From NCBI GenBank assembly GCA_002633005.1, contig NMRA01000414.1:154356-218355 (forward strand): a DNA stretch of 64,000 nucleotides, read 5' to 3'. A program made the position numbers and the translations under genes. The stretch comes from Phoronis australis. Its lineage: Eukaryota > Phoronida > Phoronidae. How positions within the stretch are numbered: the first letter of the stretch is position 1; the number at the start of each line of letters is the position of its first letter. The notes under the pieces were generated by a model. The model worked only from the letters and a program-made list of their open reading frames with translations, made no database searches and had not been told where the DNA came from. Shown here one piece after another: positions 47,101 through 59,100 of the stretch.

Positions 47101-50100
47101 TTCAGGATGGGCCCGGACGTTACATGGGGTATCGCTATCAAACCTGATGTAACTGGTCTTTTGCTTCACGTTATATTTACTGATGCTCAATATTACAGGT
47201 CACCCAGTTTATCCTGGATCACTACATCCAGGCCAACAAAGGTTCTCTCTGCCACGTAGTGTGTACTCAACCAAGAAGAATTAGTGCAGTTTCTGTGAGT
47301 GAGATTAGATTACCATCTAATTAAGAACTTCTGCATTTAAGGACACAAAATGGTGGACAAGTAGCTGAGTACCATCAAAGTAGTGGTTAAGTTTAAAACT
47401 GTAGCTAACATTGAAAATTATTTTGGAAAAATTCCGACATTCACAAATCGGACTGTTTGAAGCTGTAAATAAACAAAAGTAACTATTCAAGCAATTATAA
47501 TTGTCTGAAATTGCTGAGATTATACCTTATTATTTTCTCTGGGCCGTGGGATGGATTTTACTCGTATTCTTTCCTTTCAATGTTGGATATAATGTCCTAG
47601 GAATGTTAAGCAATCCAGAAAATTAAACTTGCTGAAGTACTACAAAGTGTCAGGTTTTGCTAATTGAGATTTCTTAATTAAGATTTCACATGCTTTAATT
47701 AAGATTTCACATGCTTTAAGTAAGATTTCAAATGCTTAAGATTTCACATGCTTTAAGATTTCACCTTTTAATTGAGATTTCACATGCTTTAATTAAGATT
47801 TCACATGCTTTAATTAAGATTTCACTTGCTTAAAAATAATATTTTTGTCTTGTTTCGCATAATTCAAAATCAATTGCTTGATATTGAATATATGTTTAAT
47901 ACCGACTTTTGTTACTCTGCTTTTCTTAAGGTCCCTTGATACATTAATGTCATATTCCCTACCAGTCCCGCACTCATGATAAAACTGAAACTAGATAGGC
48001 AGTTTGTGCAACACATGTAGCCGTCCAGCGAACAAAGATTCGAACCTTGACCTCAGTGACAAGTAGGAGTCAGTTGCCTGAACCACTGTGCTCTGCTGTC
48101 GGTGTCATAGCTTCAGAGCATTCGTTTCACGTGGTCGTTTTAGGTCGCAGAAAGAGTTGCTGATGAGAGAAGTGAACCCTGTGGCAGATCTGTAGGATAT
48201 CAAATCAGGCTAGAGAAGTAAGTAGTATTTACCAATATGAAGCAGTATTTATCAACATAAAGTAGTATGTACCAATATAAAACAGTATGTACCACTTAAT
48301 CATGAGGTGCCATGAACAAATATGAAGCAGCATAATTACCAATATTAGGAATTATGTGCCAATAACGAACCAATATAAAACAACATGTGTCAGGATGAAG
48401 CTGTTTATACAATATGAAGCACTATGAACTGGACAGTCTGAAGCTCTTTTCACAATAAAATACTTCTGTATAAATTTCCGTAAAAGACTGCACAAACTTG
48501 GGAATCACTTTCATGAGAGTATACCAATGGGTAGAGGGTCAAGTCTTGTTGGTGCCATGTGACTGAAATCATAAAGTGTTACTTGTACAAATTACCTTTA
48601 AAATTAAGTTGATGTTTTATCACTCGCCAAGTAGGCTAATGCAAATCACCAGCATATAATCGTATTTATTATCACATTGTTCTTAGCTTTCTGTGTTCCG
48701 TAGCGCGGTCAGTCTGGTGCAGGTAATGGTTTCGGATTACATACAATATGACAATAGTGTAACAGTGCTCATGTGTTAGTGTTACATTTGTGTACGCGTA
48801 TAAAATAGACATGCAGCGTTCCTTGTTTTTCTCCTTTTCAGCAAACTCCCTCGCCAACAAGGATCCATCTTGTATTGTACAACTGGAATATTAATCAAAT
48901 GCCTTCAAGGAGATCCGTAAGTTTTGCTAATACTTTGCTACAGCTGTTATAGCATGTTTTTATTTATTGATGAGACATAGAAATAGTTACGTGTGAGTTT
49001 TAAAAAGTTGCAGAGTCGAGCATGTATTTATCTTTAAAAATTCTGTCTTGAAAGTGAAAAATAACTTCTTACAATATTTTTTTTTGAGTTTTGAAGTACT
49101 GTCAGCAAAGTTCAGGCAGAAAAATCCAGTAAATGACTGAAATATTAAGGGTGCAAGTTTCGACCATTAAGGCATATTGTAATTATTAATATATAATGTA
49201 ATTTACGTAATCAGGCTTCCGTTTTTGTGATTGCTCAATTGAAGTTAGTCTGTTGATGACTCACCGAATAAAAATGTGTTTACTTGGGTTAGGGTTGTTG
49301 GATTTCTGCATGTCAACACGTGGTAACAATAACCAATACAAGTTCAGGTCAGAGATCATTAGTAGGATTCAGAATGTTGAATGTGGAATTTTGGAGACAA
49401 ATGGATTCCAATTGTAAGAGTAATATGTTAATTATCGGTAAAAGCAACCCAATGATTGTCGCTGACCGAAATGAAGTCCACACACTGCCAGCTTAGTGCC
49501 AGGGTATCTGGATGTCGCCTGTAAATTAGTAGGTGTAGAAATGTAAATTACAAATTCCATTTAATGAAACACAAGTGGGAATATTCACAGGACTTATTAT
49601 TGGTTTTTGTTTGATTAAAGGAATTCTGAATGTGTTATTGATCTTTATCTTGAGATTTAAGTGTCTCTCCAAGTATGTACGCTTGGCTGGCTGAAGGCCT
49701 TGCTACATAACTTTGTAATTCAAAAAGATTTGTGATTGACCTTACAAGTACACCATTTCAATACATGTATGCGTGAAATCCAACATTTGTTGTTGTGTGA
49801 GGAAACCATGACGATGAACTTGTGCTAGTGTTTAATTTTGTAGTTGATTGCATTTAAAATAATTAATATTAAAATTGAATTTAACATTTGTCCTTCATAT
49901 TTGTCTTTCGAAGACATAGCCTCTATGTTTACAGTCTATTGTCCAAGACATCTCATGTTATCTTGGACGAAATCCACGAGCGGAACCTACTGTCGGATTT
50001 CTTGATTATTATCCTGCGAGATTTACTGCCGAGACGACCCGACCTTAAACTGGTGTTGATGAGCGCCACGTTGAATGCTGACAAATTTTCTGAATATTTT

Positions 50101-53100
50101 GGTGAGTATTTTCATGAGTCATTGGTGTGTATTCGGCGTATTTTAAATCAGTTGAAACACATTAAAACGGGAAGCAAATTAGTGATATGCAAGGAAAAGA
50201 CCGCTTCATTTCATACATCAATGGGTTTGTAAGATTAGATACTGTTCTGTAGAATACTTAACTAGTTATCATCTGCTTAATTTGAACTTGACTACCACTG
50301 CTTGCAATGCAATGCACGTGCGCTTAATTATGTAAACATACATGTCAAACCATTTTGAATGTTAGCTGTAGAATTTTGAAAGAATTGCGTATTTTTCAAT
50401 AAGACTCTTATAAGATGATTGTCGTAGGCAAGTAACTTATCTTCTATTAATTGGGCCATGTGACCATTTCTTTTTAGTAAAATTTCGCGAAACAAATTAA
50501 GGTACATCCCTAGCAAAACAATGGTTTTAATGACATGACCAAATTTGGCTTGATGTAAATATATAAGATGAAAACTCAAAAACGTTAGTTTTCTAATTTT
50601 TTTGAGTTTTTTCATGAAAAAGGTATGTTTTTGAGGGCATCTACTGCAAACGCAATATATCTTAACAATATTATTCCTAACAGCTGTTTGGTGAACATTA
50701 CACGATATTTGAATGTTTCATTTGAATCTGATTACCTATTTCTTAAATACAGTGTTCCGAAGTTTGCCAGATTTGGCATTTTTCGAGTTCCCTACATAAC
50801 CTAAAGACTGTAAGGACTTACAGTGCTGTAAACTCATTAAGACTTAGTGGTAATGGTTAAGATTTGACATGCATGATGTAAGTTTGTGGATTGTACAATT
50901 ATCGATTCGTTGTTGTTCCACCAGGTGGCTGTCCAATAGTTCACATACCTGGCTTCACATTTCCAGTGGAGGAATATTTTATGGAGGACATTGTTGAAAT
51001 GATTGAGTAAGTATTTGAGAAGAATACTTGAATAATGCCATGATTGTTTAGAAAACAACCCCTTTCATAACATTGTGGGCCTGCCCTGTTGTTTTTGTTA
51101 CATTTTTCATGATGTAAAACTTTTTTCAGTTGATTTCTTACGTTTTTGTCTGGTTACTGGAGCTCAGAAATGGTTGCCTGTATTTACAGTTATCATCCCC
51201 AAGGCGATGCCCTCAAGCCCACCAGGCCAAAGTTCAAACGGTTTGGCCTAAGTCGAAAAGAACAGCTGGACCAGTACAGAGAGTATCAAGTCAGCTTTAG
51301 TGATTGGCTAGAGTCGCAAAGGTCAAAGTGCGTAGAGCTTCCAAAATTATATGTTATCTTGTTTAGGTTTATATTCTATGATTTGGGGAAGTACTACGTG
51401 AACAATTCACTGTGTATGCTTATGTATGTATGAAATTTATTTTATACGGGATACAAATTGTACAGAAAATGTTGACAAGATGTTCGTAATTTCTGAGCCT
51501 TTAAAATGGTTATGAAATAGTTCAAGTTGTGAACAGATTCATCGCTGGACGCCTCTTTGCACCCTAGGTGGTATTTCAGGCCGCTGCGCTCAGTAACACA
51601 TTAAGTTTCGGAATAAGCCTGCCCTTTTTTCTGAAACAGCTCCCAGAGGATGTAAAATCTTTTCGGGGACATTCCCTGTATGAATTTATACAATGCTAAC
51701 AGCAAAGAAGTGGAGATAACAGTCCCATGTTTTTAGTGTGTAAAAGCGACAATTTAACTTCTAGGCAGTCATCCTCTGTATGTTTAGTGACTGCAATTCT
51801 GGAGTGGGTTCATTACCAATAGGATGTTAATTCTTATGGGTAGCCTTCACGTTGCAAACTCTTTGAACAAATTTTTAAAGCGAAAATCTTTGTGTAATTA
51901 GTGTGCGTTGTTCCCTTCAGCTACGCCAACTATACTCTGGACACGCTGAGCAGGATGAACCTGGACGAGATAGATATAACTCTCATCATAGAACTCATTA
52001 AACACATCGTGCTTACCAAAGAGGTGAGGCTGAACAGTGCTGGAGTGTTGGAATTATTGTGCATTGGTCCATGGGTATTTTAATGGCCTCGTCAAAGGAA
52101 ACGCTCAGTTTGTATTCACTACTGTCGGACAAAAAAACTGCAAGATTTTTGAACCGTTTATTCCTATTATGAACAACAACCGAAATTTTACAAGAGTGAT
52201 CGCTTTCAAAAGTTGTTACTCTGACTTAATTTTGTATAAATTTTCAGCCGGTATAAATTTTCAGCCGGTATAAGATGCAGTGAACGTTGCACTTTTTGTC
52301 TGGATGAGCATCGGGTGAAATGAAAGGTTACTTTTGCATTTCAGGATGGGGCTATTCTGGTGTTCCTACCTGGTTGGGACCTCATCAGCAAGCTACACAA
52401 GCAGTTGATGGCTCTGCCCATGTTTAACTCGAGTAAGTTCTTACTGTGAATCATCATTAAAAGTGTGAGAAAAGATAAGCTTCCCATCCTCAAAATGTAG
52501 AAGTGCACTAGGGTCTGAGCACTGCATTGGTTGAGAACTACCCAGAAGTGTTTGACATTCTTACGTTTGTTTTTCCACAGTTTGTTGTTGTCATATACAT
52601 TAGGAAGACTGTACTCCCATTTACGTATTCTCGTAGAAATTCACATTTTTTTCTAGTTATTAAAATACCTGTTTGCTCACAAATCACGCGCATAATGAAT
52701 GAGTAGTTGATAAGTGAAATTTTCTTTACTTAGGGCCGCAAAACAGCTTGAAATAAGGCAGCCTACCAGTGGAAAGTGGTAGCGAATTCTTATTCAAGAT
52801 TTGATATCATTTTGAGGTTGAGATAAACTGCCACAACATTAAATTTAGGGGTACCTGTATCTGATTGAAGTATTTTGTGCCTTTAAACGTGGGGCACTGT
52901 GCTAGATACTGAATAAGTTAAAATGATTTCAGGCAAATTTCTTTTGTTGCCTCTTCACTCTCTCATGCCTACCGTGAACCAACGAGCAATCTTCAACCGT
53001 CCTCCCCCTGGTGTTAGAAAGGTTGTAATAGCGACCAACATAGCCGAGACCAGTATTACCATTGATGACGTTGTCTACGTCATTGACTGTGGTAAAATAA

Positions 53101-56100
53101 AGCTGAAAAACTTCGACGCTAGTAGTAACATCAGTACTTTGCTGCCCGAGTGGGTCAGCAAGGCTAATGCCAAGCAACGGAGTGGGCGGGCCGGAAGGTG
53201 AGGTTCCTTGATTGACATTAGTTTGTATTGTTACATCACTGATGTGTTTGCATAATTGACAGTTTACTGAAGAAAGCTTGTCCATTCAATAAAATATATT
53301 GTGTGAAATATTCAAAATGCTTATTTTAGCACATTGGATTTCCCTCTGGTCGTTTTTGACTCACATAATTAATTTTATTTTAATTGGTGAATTCCTAAAC
53401 GTCAGTGTTTTTCATGGGTAATACGATATCCATGTTGTACGTTTCAGGGTACAACCAGGTCAGTGTTATCACTTATACACAAGGTTTCAAGACAGTCAGC
53501 TTGATGACTATCAACTTCCAGAGATGTTGAGAACACGGTTGGAAGAACTGTGTCTACAAATAAAGGTAAGAACAGTCATTTGAAATATAATGTTTAGTTA
53601 AAGGCAGGAGACCCTTGGCTATAACATAGAAATTATAATTTGATAAAAGTGTGCCGACTGCTGTATGAATAATTCTCTGCCAAGTGTTGCTTGTCAGATG
53701 GACCAGAACCACTTGATTGACTTACCCTTCCTGCTAGGTCAACCAGCTAAGAGATCTGATTGGTTCTTGATGACAACTTCCAGTTTACAAACCAATCAGG
53801 TGTGTTAGCTGATTGACCCGGCAGAGCTGGCAAAATCAAGCAAGTGCGGCAGTTGTGTTTATCTCCCTAGTCTGCCTAATTATTTACGATTTTCATCATG
53901 AATGTGCTTGCATTAAATGTCAAAATATTAGACAACTCAATCTGTATGTCATTTTATGGCTTCTTAAGGAAAAGGGATAATTTAAAAATTAAGCTAACAA
54001 GCGTTTTCATTGTGGTATGAGAATTTGTTAGTGTGCTATGAAACATGTGAATAATTGCATTAAATTGCATTGGACTGTGTCATTTGAATGTTGAAAGCAT
54101 TTGTATCTTTCAGATACTAAAATTAGGACGTATTTTGCCCTTTGTGCAGAAAGCCATGGAACCCCCATCTATGACTGCTTTGGAATGTGCCATCAGAATG
54201 CTTGAGGATTTAGTAAGCTTGACCGAGTTAAACAATCTGCTTTTGTGCCCATATTGCATAGACCTGAAAGAAATTATTTGGTTTGGATTTTGTTCCTTCC
54301 TCGTATGCTGTGACAAAATTCGGTTTTGCTACTTTTACCTTTTCCAAAATGGCGAGTTAAAAGCAAAATGCAAAGTGCTTGAAATACCATGTTTGTTTTA
54401 TTGATACTGCAGTTTTGTTGGACTGGGTAATTTGCCTAAATTTCTGCCTTGATTTTCTGAAACCATACATGAATTACCACGACTGTTTGTTATCCGTCTT
54501 TCAAATTGCCATCCCACTACTTGCCGCAGGACCTAATAAATGCTGTACAGTGTTATTCATTGATGATCCCTAAGATCACATTGTAATCATATTCTCTGTT
54601 TACAGAGTGCACTGGATGCTGATGAGGAACTGACCCCCCTCGGCTTCCACCTCGCCAAAATGCCGATGGACCCCCAAGTAGGAAAGGTGATTCTGTTTGG
54701 GGCCATGTTCTCGTGCCTTGATCCCATTCTGACTGTGGCTGCCAGTCTCAGCTTCAAGGACGCATTCACAGTACCTTTAGTAAGTAAACAGTGAGTTGGA
54801 CTGTCAGAATTTCGGTTTGCTAATTTTTGTTACTTGGCTGTTTTTGGTTTTGACTTTTGTCCGTTAATTGTTAACAATGGCTTGACTGATTTAGCTGAAA
54901 CATTACACAGAGTTGAGGAAGTGCCGACACCAATCAATTACATGGTATTGCACTGTACTGAAACCTTTCATGTCTGAAGTGAATACATATGATATTGTAT
55001 GCCTATTGTTGTTCTATCCTAAACTGACGTCTGTATGGTCTAGTAACTGATGCAGCTAGACATTCTTTTTATTCTTTAGGGTAAGGAGAAGCTTGTGGAC
55101 ATGAGGAAGAGAGATCTGTCACGGGGCTCTAGGAGTGACCACATCATGCTGGTGAATGCATTCAGTGGCTGGGAGAGGGCCAGGGGGAGGGGAACAAGTA
55201 GGCAATACTGCTGGGATAACTTCATGTCTGAGGAAACACTTAGGGTAAATACTTCACGTCACAGCATTTCATGCACTTGCATCTCTTAAAGGTACTATAC
55301 ACTGTCCTTAAAAGTATATCCCAATGTAAACTAAAAGTGATATCTGGGTTTGGGAAAAAGTTTGTTAGTGCTTGTGGCTATTCTTAGCGCTTAAAGTGAC
55401 TTGCTGAGTCAAGCCAACTTAGTTTTAGGTGCTATCTATATATCCTTTCTTCCAAAATCTAGAAATCATGTCTAATCTCTATGCAGAATAAAGAAATCAA
55501 AGGTTAGTTACTGAATGCAGGTTTATAACACCTTTAAAAGAATTGTTGTTATTGCAAGGCTGGAATCTGCTCGAAAATTGGGCAGTATGGTTGATTCAGT
55601 TTCTGTGAAGTGAAAAATGGACTGTAATAGGCCCTTCCTGAAATAGCGCAGCATCATTCTTATTCTATGGTATTTACCCACAGTAGAACACGTGTGAAGG
55701 ACCTGTCCTGCCTCTTCATGTGCAAATTCACAACTCCTTACCTTGTATACTAGTTAGTATGTAATTCATCATTGTATTGCAGGCAAAATTGTATTTGTAG
55801 TGTTTTTGAGTTGCAAGGCCGACACCAAGAAATTTGATCACTGCTGGATCTGCAAAGTATTATATTCTTTTCTTGTTTATCAATTCTGGAGTGCCTGACA
55901 TTTTGAAAAGTATGTCAGTCATGCAATGCATATTTCTACCTCGCGAAAGAGGAGAGTTCAATCCAGGATGGGCCTATTACAATCATTGAGTTTTGCTACT
56001 CTTTGGTTGTGCTGTCATTTTTATCCCAGCCTGACTTTTCTTTATGAATAGATACTATGTTTAATTACCACACTTGTTGACTTACATCAAATCTGGTATT

Positions 56101-59100
56101 ATAAAATATTCCCCGAAGCAGCACAGTTTAGGACTGATCAAAAAAGTAGAAGAAAATTCAAGAGATAAGAATGACCACTAAAGAATGTAAATGCTGCTAC
56201 AAATTAAGAGGCCACTGAATTCTTGTTTAGTGGAATCCTTGACTGTAAATTACCACCACTGTTGTTTCAGTTGCTGTCTCAGATGAAGAAGCAGCTGGCT
56301 GAACTCCTGCATGAACTAGGCTTCCTTTCCAACAGTGATGTGAAGGGCAGGGACTCCAATCTACACTCTGGTAGGGCAGTTTGTCACATTAGTGCTGTAA
56401 CAGTTTCTTACTCGCTGTTTTATTATAAATAAGAAAGTTATCTAAAACTCATTACTGGAGCTAAACATCCATCGATTTATGAAATTTTTCATTTCCAGCG
56501 TGAAAATTTCTTTCCAGTGGGATAGAAATTACAAGGTTTACAATGCATAGCAGCCTTCAACAAGTAATCTGTTTCTTATTCTCAGAGAAAAAGTTGAATG
56601 TTTGAATATTGAGCATTTCATTTTAAATTGCTTAGCTCTGCACCAGTATTGCTCTTGGTGATATTTTAAACATGCTCTGGTACATGGTGTGGAGTATTTT
56701 ACGTTGTCTCTATTTTGAAACCTGTAAACCACTTATTTTTCAGATAATCTCAGTCTCGTGAAAGCCATCATATGTGCGGGTCTGTACCCAAACGTGGCTA
56801 AAATCCAAACGAATCTGAAGGAGACGGCCAGAGTGTAAGTTGGGTTTCGTTTCGCGGTTCTTGTGTAGGAAACTTGAAATGTTTTAATTTTGCTGATTTT
56901 CCGAGCGTGCGTGCCCTTCCTCATGGGAGTTTGTCCCAATCTCAACATTGTCAAAAATATTATTGAACCACTAAATCGGGTGGAGGTCTCAAACAACATA
57001 AGAAATGTTCATTTTGGCATGTCCATGATTTTTAATGCTTATTGTAGAGGAGCACATATTTTAAAGCGGCTAAAGAGCTGCTTTCCATCAAACAAGCCAA
57101 TTTGAGTTAGGCCACTTACCGCTATAAAATTGGTCTCGGTTTATTACTCCCAGTGTATAAAATGACACGTCATGACTAGCTTATTTGAAGAGTCCAGTCT
57201 CAAGAAGTAATGAACTGTCAGTTCTTTCGAAGTCTTGAAATCACCTCCGTTTTGACTAAGGAACAATTCGAGACCTCATACATTGTAAGTGGTCCAAATC
57301 AAAATTCGTTTTTTATTATGGAAGGCGTGTTTACAGCCATTTTAACGAGCGCTATGTGAACCGTGGGATCGTTTTGAAGAGTGTGTGGTAACTAAATTAT
57401 TATTTCTTGTTCTTAATGGATGTGATTCACTCAATGATTTGTCACTGCTTTCGATAGTGTGAGGTTGATCTTGCAAAATATTACATTATTCATTCAGGTT
57501 GTCATTTCTGCTCATTGCTTACTTGTCTATTTTGCAGAGTGAAACTATACTCTAAGGAGAACAGCGGGAAGATTGAGTTCCACCCAAAATCTGTTAATTC
57601 CAGTGAGAGACAGTTTGATTCCAAGTGGGTGGTCTACCACTTGAAAATGAGAACCTCAGGAGTAGGTTATTGCAATAGAATTTCACATTTTCAATCTGTT
57701 TTAAATATTGCTTCTGTCAAAAAGTAAAATGTGTTTGAGGCAGGCTACAGTTGTGAGATTGGTCTTGAATTGCTCCTTGCTCAAATAAGAAGTGATATTT
57801 TTTGGTCTTTGAATGAAACATCTCACATTTGATTTTTGCTCAATTCTGGGCTCGGCAACAAGTTGTCTTGACCATGGCCTGGGGTATGATCTTTGTACCC
57901 TAAACACAACTCGAAAATTGACCAGTGGCATGGTAGCTTTGCGTATTACTAAAAATGGGCACTATAATAATGCTGCATGATAGATGAAGTTTTGAATCGG
58001 CTCAGATGAATCATTGTATGTGCGGATCATGACCTCAAGCAATGGGCAACTGCTTGCTCCTCAGATGCCCAGAAACCACTTGGTGTCTAGGAACATGTTG
58101 AGACCAGTTTTGTAACTCTAAGTGGCCTATTGGCGGAAGGCGGGTTCATAGTGGTGTTATTAGTCCATGTCAAGTTTAATGCGTATACTTATGATATCTG
58201 CTTCCAGCAATAATGGTCGAGTTAACTTAGTAATTAGCATGTTGTCACCTTCAAAACTTTCTTGTATACAAATCAAAATTAGTAGACAGGTTAATTAAAG
58301 AAGTCACTACGACTAATTATTATTAGGAACCAATGCCACAGTTGCCATGGAAACACTTGTCTGGGGCTTAGCATGTCATAATTCATAACATGAATCCTAC
58401 TTTATAACTAACGTATATTAACTTACATATAATATTTGATATCCCATGATGATGAAATATTTTAAATCTTTACCGTTGGTGTATCCCCATACCTGGTGAA
58501 TTTATTACCTGACATGGAGACGGGTGTCTCTCCAGCTCGTGTGTCAATCGTTCTGCTTAAAATGCAGGTTACCATGACTTCAATCACCACCTGGCACCAA
58601 TTTTTCCAGTCATTACAGACCACAATTAACTGCGTACAACATTTGGTGACAAAATGAGTTGAGACATAACGAATGGCTTTGAATGAATTCACTCTGTACT
58701 TTTACATATCACTTACTGTGAATAATTGTGTTTTTTCAGGTTTATCTATACGACTCAACTATGGTGTCGCCGTATCCACTTTTGTTCTTTGGAGGCAACA
58801 TAACTACATCGAGGGTGAGTTGTCACTCTGATTCACTGAGCCCGTCATGTGCTTAAAAGCTAAATTTGCGTCTCGATCGCAGCATGTAATTGTCAATAAA
58901 CCACCTGAATGTTCATACCCATGTCATTTCAGCCTGTATATCTCTCTTATCAAGGATAAACTTCTTACACGTATCCCTCAAGTTGCTTGGGAGCTTCCGA
59001 ATGTGACCTCATCAGCAACCCGTTTATTTAAATATTTGATTAAAGTCATAATTCAATGAAAATGAAATTTGGAAATTTTCAGTACTCGTCCGGGTTACGG

